A stretch of 64,000 bases of DNA from Trichoplusia ni (GCF_003590095.1 NC_039491.1:4154001-4218000); one strand, 5' to 3'; positions 21,801 to 35,519 are shown, counted from the first letter of the stretch. Notes: generated from the letters alone by a model not told the origin. Numbers and translations are program-made.

Positions 21801-23593
21801 TTTCTATTACGCGCAAAATGTTTCCGCACCAAAATGGTGCTGTGCCTGTATTATGAGGTCTCAACTGAGGTCTGTTTTCGTCGAAGAGCAAGACGCTACT
21901 ATGCGCCTTAAAGTGTGTTGTCTCGCTTACACAATTTGAAATGTCCAACTTTAAGAGTTCGTGGTACAAGCACTGGTGTAAAAAGTTTGAATAGGCCTTG
22001 AGGTGATAAAAATATATATTTTCTCACCTCCGTGATGACAAGCGTCTGAATGGGGAACGAATAAAGGCTCTTTTTGAAGGCGCCATGAAACTGCTGTTTA
22101 TTTATTCAACCTTAATATTTTGTGTGCTGATTGCGATGATAAGTAAAATGTCCGGGGAAATTGAAAGATTTTTTTGTGTATTTATAAGAATTGATTTTGG
22201 TCATATTTTTTTGATTTGAGGGTGTTGTGGATTTATGAGAAGTGAAACATGTAAAATACTTGACTTGGACTTTTTTGCACGTTTTAGACAAATACTAAAA
22301 CGCCAAACATTTTTAAGTCATTGTTAATTCCTATCTTATCTAACGGCGATAGTAGAAATATTGCTTTATGTATATATTGCTCTATATTTCATCTAACAGT
22401 GAAAGAGATTTCAATACACTGAAGGACCTTTCAACGCAGTGTAATTCTTGAACACAGTACTAACAGTCTTAAACCTCATCACCCTTACCTCAAGTCCTCC
22501 TCAATTCATGTCTTTTGGTTCGTTAGAAAAATGTAGAGGCGAGATGTATACTTGGGACATAGCTACGTCTTGTACTACATAATACCTACCACTAAAAGTT
22601 AATACAACAGTACTTTATCTTAGACAACTGAAATTTTCCTATTCCAGTAAAGAAGTTGTATGTATATACCTATATATTCGGTGATGAAGTCGCGGCTTCA
22701 CGCGTCCATTTGTTCGTCTGGCCGCGGTTAACGTTTCGGCGCAAATGTAGCGTTTGTTTTACCAGCCTTGTACAAATAGTTATTGCGTTTTAAAAACTAC
22801 ATTTATTAATTTGTTTTTTTTTTAGTTATTAGGGTTTAACTGTGCTAATACTATTTATTTTTAATTGTTGACTTATTTTTGTAGTGAATTATCGCGTAAT
22901 CGTATCACGCGTCGCTTAAACTGAAGACTTTCTATTTGAGAAGTCAAAAAGAATGTAAGTTCCTACTAAAAATAATCACGGTTTTCTACTTCCAAGAAAA
23001 AAATAAAAATATTATGTTACGCGAAAAACTCAAGACTTTTTTAAGCCCAAAGCGAGTCTGGAGACCTTTTATTAATTTTTGTTACGCATCTTGACCAAGG
23101 ACTCGTTTGAACGTAACCTCATTTCTTCAAACCGCGTTCTGAAGTGGTTTATCACTCATTAGAGTCGCCTAACCTTTACAGTTCAACTTCAAAGTATTTA
23201 TTTCACATAAACCGTTTACGAGCTCTTTTAAAAGGTCGAGAGTTGAGTCGGTTTCAGATTTTATTTCTAATAGAAGAAAAGGTTTCATTGTTACCTAATT
23301 AGGTACAATACAAATTTAATGAATTAGTAAATTGAGTTGTAAGTCTTTTATCCAAAATTACATTGTTTCTTAACCTAATTGTTTTAAAACAACGCGATAA
23401 TCTCTTCTTAAAATCACTTTTAATTGTAAATGCCATTTATTTTTAATGTTCGAATATTCATTCTGTTACACTTACATAAACAAATACATACCTCTACGTC
23501 TATAAAACTTGGGATTAAAAAGTGTGTAGTAAGCGCAACCCCTCGTAGCAGTTTCGTAGCTGTGTCGTAGCGCGTAGCGGGGCGGGTAGCCTC
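18870..23593. other. Long non-coding stretch
   Basis: No convincing gene. The longest open frame, 134 codons at 20251-20655 on the + strand, starts with a hydrophobic stretch but has low-complexity AT-driven composition and no domain; a frame of this length is expected by chance in so much AT-rich DNA. A short more GC-rich patch at about 18980-19075 could be regulatory. A LINE tail is listed at 21553-21640. The rest shows nothing recognisable. Confidence 0.5.
21553..21640 (-). repeat. LINE 3' tail fragment (CR1-like)
   Basis: The stretch AAAATCAAAAGTTTTTATTT followed by CAACTAGGC and GGCACTTTCAAAACG resembles the 3' tail of the CR1-like copies at 47822 and 52826. Only the tail is present. 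Confidence 0.45.
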
Positions 23594-23686
23594 TCAGTCG
23601 GAGCGCGTCGCCGGGCCGGACCGCTCCTGTCCGCCGCCCGCCCAACTCGCGAACTAAGTTGTACGTGTTTTGTGCTGATTGAAAAG
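23594..23686 (+). promoter_or_regulatory. TATA-less promoter and non-coding first exon
   Basis: The stretch 23530-23660 is far more GC-rich than anything nearby. TCAGTCG at 23594-23600 matches the arthropod initiator (TCAGT), and no TATA box is placed to serve it. From there a transcript would run about 90 bases with no start codon to GAAAAG then a perfect GTAAGT donor at 23687. This is the usual look of a 5' UTR exon of a gene with a long first intron. The coding exons are not in the next 19 kb on this strand, so the gene cannot be named. The 50039-50152 exon has the same TCAGTCG core and may be an alternative start of the same gene. Confidence 0.5.
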
Positions 23687-26600
23687 GTAAGTCTACAACT
23701 TTGGATTTTTTTAAATGTTTTTTTTTTCAGATACAGCTATTTGAGGTACATTAAATCATGTTTCAAATATCATTTATTTTAATTTTGATGAAATGTTTGA
23801 AAACCAGAAACTAAGTTTTAGTTTTTTATTATTCTATTATCTGTGTTTTTAGTATTGTTTCTGCAGTTTTTAAGGATTTTACTTTTATTTGGGGGTTATT
23901 AACTGAACAAAGCAGCTTTTATCTAAAAAAATAGCTTTTTCCATTAATAAAATGTGTGACAATGCCTTTACTAATGAACTTCAATACTTTGATAGCTGAT
24001 AAACGCTTTCTTGGATACATAACAATCTTCTTTTTCTGAGGTCGCTTATCAAATGTTCTCATGCAACAAACCAACGTACCTATTATTTTAATCACATCCC
24101 TTAAATTATCAACACCAACTTTGTAAGGAATACGAATAAGGAATAAAATTATTATAAAAAATACTAATTTACATGAAATTATCATAATAACTAATAAGCG
24201 CTTTTCGCTAAACGAAAAGCATTAATTTGAATGATAATAATACAATTAATAATTTATAGGTCCAACAGTCAAAAGCCTTGTTTGGTGATTACCAGCTCTC
24301 ATGAATGATAATGCTGTTACAATTTAATTAGTAGAGAGATTTACCACTTCGATACTGGGTCTAGAGTTCTATAAACAAATGTTTTGAATATTTTTTAATG
24401 CCCAAGAGATCGTATCTAAATAAAATTGTACCCTACATGTACTTACCCCAAATTGGTAAATACGAATGTATCTTTTTTTCATAAAATAGGAAAAATTATA
24501 CAGATTAAAAAAAACCGGATAAATTTTAAGTTAAAGGTCCTCGTTGAGGATACTCACGACCAAGGTTCTTAGTGATCTCATGCTATGCTAGTACACAGTT
24601 TTCATCTGGATTTACGAAAATTAAAATTGAATAACGGCTCATTTTTTCAGTTAATTAAAATTAATGATAAATACGGATTTTTATATAAATGATAAGAATT
24701 GAGAACATATGTTTTAATAACAGTTAAAATAAATTAACCTATTCCCTTTGTTCATTACGTCTTGCAATTTTAAGACTGTATATTTTATGTAAAAATGCAG
24801 ATTATTTGAATCGTATTTCTCATACAAGATTAAGAATACGACGTGTTCTTTTGCCTTCAAGGCATAATTTTTCATATTTTTTTACCAAACTATTAGCGCA
24901 TACTTAGACCGGAAAACCTTGCATTCAGGACGGCAGTGACGCTGCAACATTTTCATATAAAGGCATGAGTTATCTATTTTCCTTGGTCCTGCCATAACCT
25001 TATGGCTGCCGAGAAATGGGTTAATGTGCCTCCTAGGCAATGAGCCAGGGATCCGTTACTAAGCAAACGCCTGCCCTTAATATTCTCGCTGGCCAACGCA
25101 CGTAGTCATAGTAGTATTTTGGTTTTCCGCAAACAACGTTAATTACAACACTTTCCAAGTTACATGGATATTTTGTATGTAAGCACGCGCAATGGATGTC
25201 CGGTAATACAAACTTTTTATGTAGTAATAAACTATGTTCAAGGAATCTTTAGATCGTTTCATAAAAAATAAAACAGATATTTTTCGATATGAAAAATATC
25301 GCAAATTAAAAAAAGTAAAGGACTTTTGCATATTTTCTAGATAATTTGTGTAAGTAACCCAATTAATTCTCAATTTGATAAATTTAATCAACAAAACACT
25401 TCATATTTGACCTCGTTCGACTTTAGTATCCCCAAAACCTCTCTAATTTAAATCTCGGAGCTGTCGAAAAATCTTTACCTAAACGGCGTGTTACCTCTGC
25501 AAAAAATTAATACACCCTATTAAATTCTAATCTTTCTCAATCGAGGTGAGTCCACCCACTTTGTAATGGAAAAAACCGATCCTATCTTTACCAATTCAAT
25601 TTCCAAGTCTTGTAGATTGTTCACAGAAGAAATTAATATTGTCCGGTAATCCTGAGTTCTGAGGCAAATAGGGACTTGGCGCTTCTCAAGTGCGATTTTA
25701 TTTGTTCTAGCTAAACTAGTTGAAAATGAAGGGTTTGCCTATTACATTGTAGACATGCATAGTTGATATATACGATACGATATATTGAAAAATTATTCTT
25801 GAAGAATTATATTTAATTGAACCTTGGGTCATTATAACCTGGATAAATATTTCATAGTAGAAAGCAAAACTTCTTAAACGTCTGTATAATTAAGCAAAAC
25901 CAATTTTCAAAATTCGTTCCTTAATAATAGCGAAAGTTCCTTTACACTCAAAATTAAGGCAGTAGATTGGTCCAATATAAAAGTGCTTGATCTTAAATTG
26001 AGTGTTTTGTTCAGACGAACGGTCCAGGAAAATTCAATCTCGCAGAAGGCTGTACTTTTGTGTGGCTTCACATTCGTGTACCATTTTAGACTTTATTGGT
26101 TTAGGATTTTATACGTAGGGGACAAGCGGGGAATGCTAATGGCTGAGCGGATTGTGAGCAAATACGTTTGGTAGGATGCTTTATGTGTCGTTAAGTATTT
26201 TGGGGGCCCGGCAGCAGTCTAGGTACTGATTGATATTTTAATGGAATGTTTAGCCAGATGTCGATGTCATCTGCATATTTAGATGGCTGGTGTATTCACC
26301 TTAGTAAATAAAATACGCAGTAAAACTAGCAAGGAAGATATTGCACGTGTTTCGGTTTTATGGACTATTGCAGGAAAAGGGATATTTTGAAGGTCAATCA
26401 AATTAATAGACCGCACCCTAATTTGCCCACATTTGAGCTTTCGAGAGATCTGGAAGAATAAAGAAATTGCTTAAGTTTTTTCTTCAGTATTGGTAAGATT
26501 TTTGGGTATCACATTTTTCTTCATATTTCATATTAATTAAAATTAATCCCTTCCTCAACACAAAATTATTTTAAAGTAATGCCTAGACCGAATTTTAGAA

Positions 26601-29580
26601 GATTTTCATAGAAGAATCCTATCACCACACAATATCGATGCCATTGGATTAAAAGTAACAAACCACAACGTATCAAAATAAAAGTCCAAAAAGAAATCCA
26701 ACAAACCGACTGATTGAAATTCTTTGAGGCCACAGGAAGCGTATTGCGGGGTCGGATAGCCGAATCTACCGCCAAGCGGTAATAATGTTCATTTTGTTTA
26801 TTTGCTGGCTTTACACTCCCAAAGAGAGAAAACCCCTAAGCTGTCTCTCTGTCCGTCTCTTTGAAACTGGGAAACCAAACTTTAATTTCTCTCAAGCAAT
26901 TTTTCGCCCATTTTGAAAGGTTAAATTATGTTATATTTTAAGATCCAAGAATCCAAACAAGATGTATGTTCAATGGTCCTATGAAAGTTAAGCCCTTCAT
27001 CGTTAAGTCGTGCCAACTGAAATCGATTTGGCCAACATTAATCGCGAATCCAAAAGCCGGTGGGCGGAAGTTGCACAAATTAATGGGACGTCAAAGCCAG
27101 CCAGATTTCCGAATGCAAAGGTCCACTGTAGTCCGGCCGCTGGCGCCATGGACCATGTGAAAGGATATCGCGAATAAAAAAATGTTAATTGTAAGAGTAT
27201 TGAATACATATCGGCAGTCATGCCAACGAATTGTTGATGATTTATTTTAAATATTGTTTTTGTTTTTAAGTACTTACATCTAGCTTTAAATATATTAATG
27301 GTAACTACTTGTAATATATTTATCAAAATAATATCATCGCTTATTATTCATGCGATGACAAATTATAAGGCTTAAGGAAGTAATCTACTTGATTGAATGG
27401 AAATATCTTTTTTGAATAAACCGAAAATGAGAAATATTAAAAAGAGTCTATTTTGTCCATCGTCATGCCCGGCGCCAGGCCAAAGAAAGACTTAAACAAA
27501 GGTGGTTTACTTACTTTTATCAAAAAATTTAAAACACCTTGAACATAAAGGTATCTCCTCTAACTTGCACCACATTTCACCCCGCAGTGGGCGGCTAGTG
27601 AAATATTATTGGAATTCCTATATCCAAGATAATCCAAGGATGGTAGTCTCGCTTGTCGCGTCAAATGCCGACCTTTGCCCGACAGTTCCTTGTAATAACG
27701 GAATCTGGATGTTGTTTTATTTGTTCGTTTGTCAAACGTTCGCATCGTCCTCTATATCCGATCATTTATTTGACTTCGATACGAGTTAGAATGGCTGGAT
27801 CTTCGAAGTATATTTGCTTGGCCATGGATGAGAATGTTTTTCTTTAATATATTGTTGTAATACAGCAAATGTCCTTATATAATACAGCATTTCATGAATT
27901 TTGCTGTTGTCCTTACGTATATGGTGTTGTCACAAGTACCCATTTTACACATCATCTATTTTGCTAAAACTACTTTATTCATCTTTACTTTTGAATGGCT
28001 TCTAGTTTTGTAAACAGTAAAATATCAAGTTATTTTCAAGAAGATCTTCTAACGCCAATAGTATGCTACACAAAAATAATAAAACGCAGTCCCGTATCGC
28101 AACAAAATATACAAACACTTGGTAAAGGTCCAGAATAGATGACCTCGGTCCGTGTTCTTTGCATTGCAGATTGCAGGCAAATTGTAATACTTCTAGCAAG
28201 AATTTCAAATAAATGTTTGCTGTTATTGTAACTGGGCAAGCAATATTTGACAACTCAATGAGATAAAATAAAAGCTCTCTTATTTTGACTTTCTACTTCT
28301 TACAAATAAATCTAAGCCACTTAAGAAAGAAACACACGCCGAATTGAGATAACGTCAAAGCTTAACCTTTATCTACTGAACTTTTACAAATGGGCGCAAT
28401 CTAAGTTGATTTAAGGGGACATGGGTCATCATTCGGTACAGTAAAATGTTTACAAATAAGAGAAATTTTCACTTCACTTGAGCGTTTGACGCAGTCTGCT
28501 AGAGCTTTTAGCTAAATAAAGAATTGGGAAACGGTATGTGGCTTGGCGTCGAGAGTTCTGTAGCTAACCAACGCTTTTTCACACGGTAAAATCTTTCTGA
28601 GTTTTAACATGAATGTACGATGTTTTCCTGTCTACAAAATACTGTAAATAATATGTATGCAGTTGAAAACCTAATTTGGCAACACGTAAATATCTAAAAT
28701 AAATTTATTTTCATCAAAATATTTATTTGTTTAATTAAACCAGAATATTATAAAGTAAGTGGGGCGCTATGGACAACAATTAAACGGTGAAAATAATACT
28801 TACTTACTATAAAATTAATCAAATCAAAAGTTGAAACTATTTTGCGAGTTGTTTGAGGTCAACCAGTTAACACAACATAGTTCAAACTTTACAAAAACAT
28901 ATAGTAAACATTTTAGTGAGCAAAACCTGAAAACTGTATTGCATATTGAGCGTTAAGCTTAAACTATTCCAAGAACTTTTGTTCGTACACTTAGGACAAT
29001 GCAAATAAGAAACAAAATTATTTTATTCTGCCTGAGCAGACAGAGAATATACTAAATAATCTAAAAGAGAATTTTCAGATTATTTAATAAAGACGTACGT
29101 GGATTGTATGTATCTATTATGTGCCTTTAAGAAAAACGACTCCTGCACTTTGGAACTAAATTCTCGTGCCGCGGGGCACTCTAACACTCATTAATTTAGG
29201 TAAAGGATCAATAAGGGAAATCACGCGTTGGTAAATTATCATTTTATCAAAAGCGAAAAATAAAACAAACTATAGATCTACAAAGATACACAGAATATAA
29301 TGTACAAACAATATTCGTAACATGAAACTACTTAGTTCGTTTTAATGGCAACCCACACTTATCTGAAGCTACAAAGGAAACGACCCACAATAACGATATT
29401 CTAAACCAACATTATGTGAATAAAACGAGGTTCTATTCATCCGGAGTAACTAATATGCGGTAACGGTCAAACTATTTTAGTAGTTAGGTACTGGTTACAT
29501 TTACCGATAATATGGGTGTGACTAGGACCTGTGACTCTACCGCCGTGTGTTTAAGTAAGTAATATTGTTGCAAGTGTGAA

Positions 29581-29738
29581 AGAGAGGTCGCTATATGCCG
29601 TCTATTGAGCTGTCAGGCTTCCACAATCATAATAATATTACTTTACGATGTGATGGTAGATTCTCAGTAATAATACTCTTAAAAATATTAGAGAGATGGC
29701 GCTATATGCAGTGTATTGTGCTATCTCGCCTCTACAAT
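29581..29738. repeat. Pair of imperfect direct repeats
   Basis: 29581-29627 and 29690-29738 share AGAGAG, then CGCTATATGC, TATTG and CTCTACAAT/TTCCACAAT, aligning at roughly 75-80 percent by eye with one two-base gap. Spacing is about 109 bases start to start. It is either an old local duplication or two pieces of one unknown repeat. Confidence 0.6.
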
Positions 29739-30327
29739 GCCAGAGTTCTGGTATAAAGGCTCTTTGTAGGTGAAAGGGTGATTGAATAATCCTTTGTGTA
29801 CCGATTTAATGGTTTAGTTTGTTTTTGATTTAATTTTATGGCCTATTGATGTAACGGATTTACGGCTGAAAGTTTAATATTGCTTCCTTATTAGAAGCGG
29901 TAACATGAAAATACTGCATAAAAATAACCTCTTGATGGAGGCTCACATACTTTTAATAATCTTCCTAATAATTAAAAGATTCTTTTTTCATATAACAGCT
30001 GCTCATAATTAAAAACATGTTTTATTGAGAGCACACATATACTACATTCTTAAATAAATACCGCTACGTTTGACCGGTTTGCCTGAACCTTATGATCCAT
30101 ATTCGCGGTCACTGAAGCAATGAGGCGACTAACTGTAACTCACAATATTTGGGATGTTACTACCGGGCCGTGGACGAAAACTGTGCCCTTGACCTTGACC
30201 GTGTCATATGCGAACTGAAATGGTCGTAACAATTATATGTAGCAAGTATTTGAGAACTCTGTAAAACGAGGGAAGAATCTTGTTTTTTGTTTTCACAAAT
30301 TGTTAGTGGTTTTCGCTTCATCGACTT

Positions 30328-30359
30328 GTATACTGATAGTGATAGTACTATCAGTATAC
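30328..30359. repeat. Perfect 13-bp hairpin
   Basis: GTATACTGATAGT at 30328-30340 is the exact reverse complement of 30347-30359, with a GATAGT loop. The centre GATAGTACTATC is itself a palindrome. No flanking element explains it. Confidence 0.8.
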
Positions 30360-30442
30360 TAGTATTGATTAAGTATAACCTGTATATTTTTTTTCTTCTA
30401 ATTTCACAACATAACCTAGAAATTAATGATACATAAAAAATA

Positions 30443-30840
30443 CGTATTTCATCATCATTGGCTTAGCCTTTTCCCAACTATGTTGGGGTCGGCTACTAGT
30501 CTAACAGGTTTCAGCAAAGTACTAGTACTTTACAAGGAGCGACTGCCTATCTGACCTCCTCAACCCAGTTACCTGGGCAACACGATACTCCTTGGTTAGA
30601 CTGGTTGTCAGACTTTTCAAGCTTCTGACTACCGTGTAACGACTGTCAAATATGGAGGAATAACAGCCGGGACCCACAATTTAACGCACCTTCCGAAACA
30701 CGGAGGAACTCGTTATGACAAAGATAGTCACCCATCTACGGACCAACCGCGTCAAACATAGCTTAAGCTGTGGTCGACTCACTTATGCGGTTATAGCTTA
30801 GCCACGAGCGCTTATGGCTTAGCCACGAATACGTATTTAA
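30443..30840 (+). repeat. Interspersed lepidopteran repeat, copy 1
   Basis: A roughly 400-base element beginning CATCATTGGCTTAGCC and containing CCCAACTATGTTGGGGTC (itself a small hairpin), CTGACCTCCTCAACCCAG, TTAGACTGGTTGTCAGAC and ACCTTCCGAAACACGG. I recognise it as a common moth repeat without protein-coding capacity, but cannot assign a class. An inverted, partial copy lies at 32636-32835. Confidence 0.6.
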
Positions 30841-31589
30841 ATAGCAAAAAGGCTCTTTAAAGTCGCCGTATGCGCAACGTTCTACTTTATTATAATAAAA
30901 GTAATTTCCCAAAAAATAAATGAATTAAACAAATAATTGAATTGAGCAGTTGTAATAGACCGACGTCTGCCGGACTTAGCGACCCCATCTCTAACAATTA
31001 ATTGAATAATGTACACGAAAAGGTTTCACGATAAAACCTTTTTGAATTTATTATCGAAGTTAAACGAACTATTACTTGGAGTATAATTGGGCACTTTATT
31101 GGAATCTTACCTATTTCATAAGGAACTCTAACGTTGAATTATTGAATTTCTGGGCCAGAACCGCTTTGTCGTAACTGTAAAAGCAAGACAGCGCTCTACA
31201 AATCATAGACCGGTGTCTCTTTCCCACTTCTGCAACAGTCTTTCATTAAGTGGCGGTGGTAGACCTATAATTGACGTAAGTTATTGGATATGCGGAAACC
31301 AATTAATTATTATTATTACATAACTTTAATATTAATTACGTCTCCAACCGCTACTGATTTATCAATAGGTAATAATTAAGCAATAGTGCAATTGCTTATT
31401 GATGTTTAATGTTGCTAATTTCGTTGTTCCCTGAGCTTCATTTGTTTACATAAATTATAGGACATATTTTAACTACTTAAGGTCTCTACGAGGAAACAAA
31501 GTCACCGATAGCAGATGACGAAGTTGTTAAAACATAATATTTCGTATTTGCCACATATGCAACAAAACCAGGTAACGTCATATACAAGA

Positions 31590-31787
31590 CTAGCTGTTGC
31601 CGGCGACTTCGTCAACGTGGTTAGAAGATCTTGATCCCTTGAAGCCCTTAAAGATGATTAATTTTTATCTTTGCTATATATAGCCTATAGCCTTCCTTGA
31701 TAAACGGTTTACTCAATTCGAACCAGTAGTTCTTGAGATTAACGCGTTCAAACAAACAAACTATTCAGCTTTATAATATTAAGTATA
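31590..31787 (-). mobile_element. Helitron-like element, shortened copy
   Basis: CTAG end at 31590-31593 followed, in reverse, by CGGCGACTTCG and the GATTAACGCGTTCAAACAAAC core, ending in CAGCTTTATAATATTAAG. It is about 60 bases shorter than the others because the middle is reduced. Confidence 0.65.
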
Positions 31788-32635
31788 TAATATATACATA
31801 CACAACGAGAATAGAACAAGGTTATTATCCAACATCCCATCCAGAGTTATACAGAACAACTAAACAGTCGCTTAACTTATAATCTAAATACACAATGCCA
31901 AATAACCCTAAAATAGTTTGACCGTTGCGAAATACACAGTTATTAGCTGAGTTTCTGTTCAGTCTGTGTTATGTACTGCGTGCTACAAGTCTACAATATA
32001 ACAACTAAGTAAGTACACCTCTTCGAAGTTAATTGTTTGACTTAAAATGTTAGACTTAGTTTGAGGCATTGTGAACATGTAATGTTGAGCGTTAAGTTAT
32101 TATGCAATACATAGGTACTAGATGCCGAAAAAAAAAACAACTAGCTCTCGACAGCGTTGTGACGGACGATGACATACCGACGCCTTGGTATAAAATAACC
32201 CTGAAAATGTGCCTTGCATGAAGTTTAACTGTCATTCTCGTGTAGTAAGAGAAAAATGGTCTTTACCGAACAAAATTTTCATTGACGAAAAAACGAATAT
32301 ATTTTTGTATCAAATCTGAGTTCATGTAAAACTTTCATAGAACATGCAAATGACATTATTACCCGATTCAGATCTGTCTTTACTCAAAAAACTATGTAAT
32401 ATTCTTAAAAATTAAGCTCAATTTCAATCCTTCATTAATGTATCGCGAAGCACACCAGTGTACATTCCCGTGAATAGTAACATTACCCTGTTAATATAGG
32501 GGTTAATTAAAAATTTCCACGTTGTTGGAACTGTGCGTGAGAGCTGTGCTATAAACTTGTTAGGTGGGAAGGTACATGAGTTACTAAACATAGTTCTCAT
32601 GTGATTTTCAATTAACTATGTACGTAAGGATGGCT

Positions 32636-32835
32636 AAGCTACAATTGCACAAGTTTATTGATACGGTCGGTCAGTGGCTGGTGACCATCTTTCATTTTTC
32701 GGAAGATCCGTTAAATTGTAGCTTCGGGCTGCTAATCGTACATCTTTGACAGTCGTTACGGATAGTCAGAAGCTAGAAAGTCTGACAGAGCCGTTCTTAC
32801 TAAGCTACTATCTTACAATCCCGATAAATACGTCT
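32636..32835 (-). repeat. Interspersed lepidopteran repeat, copy 2 (partial)
   Basis: Read on the - strand it contains GTCAGACTTTCTAGCTTCTGA, CGTAACGACTGTCAAAG and TACAATTTAACGGATCTTCC, which align with the second half of the element at 30443-30840. The first half is missing. Confidence 0.6.
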
Positions 32836-34079
32836 GCGTAAACCATTGCATCATTCCAAAACTATGTACGGTCAACGGACGAACGAATTTTAGTTCTAAT
32901 GAACAGTTTTTAACGTTAAGACGCTACCTATTTCATCAAAGTTTTCTAAATTCAAGAACTAAGCGCTATAAACAAATGATCTTGTTTTCAATTAAAATTC
33001 TTTTAATCAGCATTTTGAAGGGGTACGAGTCACTAACTCTAAATAGCCATCGTTAATCACGTAACAATACATAAAACATTTTTGTTTTGTTTATCGCTTC
33101 TGTCAAGAGTAAATTTATGACAAATGTACCAAATGTTGGGACATTACGTCATCATTTGCCGGTCGGAGAATGTAACATAACCGCAATACATGCCTGACCT
33201 TGTGTGTAACAACACAAAGCCGTACTTAACTGAATATAAACCTCTAACCCGGCCTGCAGCTGACAGACCATTAATTTATATCGATACATCGATATTATGT
33301 ACAAACAAATCGATTTTTGTTACTCGAAACCTGAGTGTGACAGGTTGATATTTTGTTGTATTCCCGTTTAAATGGTACGGTTGTTCCCTGCCTTGTCGTT
33401 TCCAGCTTAAATTGCTCAATAATGTCGCCTTGCAAATGGAAGGTTAGGTTTACGATAGTGTGTTTATGTTGTAATATTGGATACATCGTTTACATTTATT
33501 TTACTTGGTAACATGGCTGCTAGAAATCTGACAGCATTAACTTAAATTTATCTGGAATAATGTATCCATCCAAAGAGGAAAAATTAACTGAAAATGGACT
33601 GTAACGCTCGCTATCTATAAACAAATCGACAAAAAAACAAGTGCAGATGCACTGGGTACCAAATAATCTTTATCTTTTGTTGATTCATTGATCAAATTTT
33701 TGCTATTTTACTGTTATCTATCATGTATTGTAGGTAATTTAGAATTTATAGAATAATACAAGCACTATCTTCGTAGCCTTCATATCATTCAGTTTATATT
33801 GAGGTGCAGATAAGCTTGCCTTGGATACTATATCTATGTAAATCCGAAGTAACCTTTACAGTCAATCCCGATAGCTATGAACAACTGGCCGTCTTTTACC
33901 CACGGTCTAAAACTCAAATAAGAATAGAAAAATCAACATAAAACCTATTTGCTCAACGTATAATGGGAAAAGCGGAAACCAATAAAAACTTATTTAAATA
34001 CGGAAAGAAAACTTAAAATTAACCCTTTTCCATCCCAGGCTGTGTTTATTAAACAATTGATTTATTCCTCGCTTAATTT

Positions 34080-34265
34080 TTGACGGAACCCCTGGAGGGT
34101 TATTTCAGTAATTATGGCAGGCTGACGCGTCGAGATCTTGAGTAATTAATTGTAATCCGCAGACAACGTGACACAAGCGACCGATGAAATAATAAAATTT
34201 TGTCTTTGACGCTTCGTGTCAGAAAATGTGGTCGAGGGTTAATTAATGTGATGGTTTAAGCCTCT
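34080..34265. promoter_or_regulatory. Possible regulatory patch with homeodomain-type sites
   Basis: A more complex, less repetitive patch that contains several TAAT-core sites in 170 bases (AGTAATTATGG, GAGTAATTAATTGTAAT, GGTTAATTAATGTGATGG). TAAT cores are common in AT-rich DNA, so this is only a candidate for a conserved element in the putative long intron. Confidence 0.2.
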
Positions 34266-34821
34266 GATGTATGTCATCATCTTTGATCAGTAGACGACGG
34301 TATTAAATACGTGACACTTTTACCTTTAATATTTTTGTTTAGATATGAGAATTAAAAAAGTGGGTATAAATGGAAGAAGGGATTATTAAGCATTTTACTG
34401 ACTTAAATTATTCAAAGAGTATGGCAGTATTCTGAATGAATTGGTCTTCGATATTATTATCTATCTACAATATTATTATTATATTATATTATTAACTCCT
34501 CCTACGGAGGTTGGACCGATTTGAAGGCATGTTTGTATATGTAATTTTGTGACACCCTAAAAGTCTTAGATTCAGAAAAACGTCTATCGGGTCTGCTAGT
34601 CTCTTTTATAAACTAAACATAGGTACCTAAAGAAACATTACAACATACAATAACAATGTTTTTAACTAAGCCTTAAATTTATATATACAAAATTAGCATT
34701 TTTCGGTAAGTGTCAAAATAGAAATGGGAAGATTTTTTTCTAGAATTAGAGCTACATTTGTCCGTCATATTGCGATTCTTGTCAAACAGGATCTATCGAA
34801 ACACACCAACTTTATTTAAGA

Positions 34822-35076
34822 CTAGCTGTTGCTCGCGACATGTTCCCGTGGGTAGAAGAAGATATAAGTTATGATTTATACCCGTCCTGTTTTTTTTTCA
34901 CTTTTTCCATTCTATCTTCGCTCCTATTAGTCGCAGCGTGATGGTTTATAGCCTAAGTCTTCCTCGATTAATGGTCTATACAACACTTCTCAATTTATCA
35001 ATTTGGACCAGTAGTTCCTGAGATTAGCGCGTTCAAACAAACAAACAAACTCTTCAGCTTTATATATTAGTATAGA
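34822..35076 (-). mobile_element. Helitron-like non-autonomous element
   Basis: Full-length copy of the same family: CTAG end at 34822-34825, the GAGATTAGCGCGTTCAAACAA core with a GTTT repeat, and TCTATA start at 35076. The terminal hairpin is damaged (CTCGCGACATGTTCCCG). Confidence 0.75.
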
Positions 35077-35327
35077 TGAGCAGTCAGCAAACACTTGGTA
35101 TGCCACCAGGTAAGCAATTAACTTCCGTAGGACGGGAAAGAAGTATGTAAATACGATTCCTTTAAATTAGTCTCTTTCCTTGCCTCGATAAATTCTGTTT
35201 TACAAGAAAACATAAATAACTACAATGAGTTACATAGTTTCCTTGTTCCCACCGAGGACCGTTTTGGTAGACCTTTCGGAACATGGAATAAAATTATAAA
35301 ATAAAAATACAAAACGTAATAATTCGC

Positions 35328-35515
35328 AGATGATCATCATCATTTCAGCCTGCAATCTGAATTTTTGCTTTTATTTGAGGTCCTACAGGCTGCAGCTGGG
35401 CAGAGGTTTCCTACAATACTCGTACAGTGTTCTTAAAGGCTTCCTATTCCATTTCCTGCAATACCGCTTCCTAGTCTTAATAATTCTACCACTTTTTTCA
35501 CGCAAAATAGATTTA
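35328..35515 (-). repeat. LINE 3' end fragment with ATC repeat tail
   Basis: GATGATCATCATCATTTCAGCCTGC at the left edge looks like the reverse of an RTE-type 3' end (GATGAT repeats). The adjoining 180 bases on the - strand include CCCAGCTGCAGCCTGTAGGA. No reverse transcriptase sequence is left. Family assignment is weak. Confidence 0.35.
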
Positions 35516-35519
35516 ACAA

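Larger units (their letters stand above)
23692..30430. other. Non-coding stretch, likely intronic
   Basis: AT-rich, without a convincing exon. Two patches are more GC-rich and varied than the background, about 26990-27170 and 27560-27760; they carry no clear coding signal and could be conserved regulatory DNA. A pair of imperfect 47-49 base repeats lies at 29581-29738. If the promoter at 23.6 kb is real, this region is its first intron. Confidence 0.4.

Noticed and set aside
30443..32835. Direct repeat array suggestive of CRISPR
   Set aside because: The two copies are inverted, long and diverged, and the genome is eukaryotic; they are interspersed repeats.
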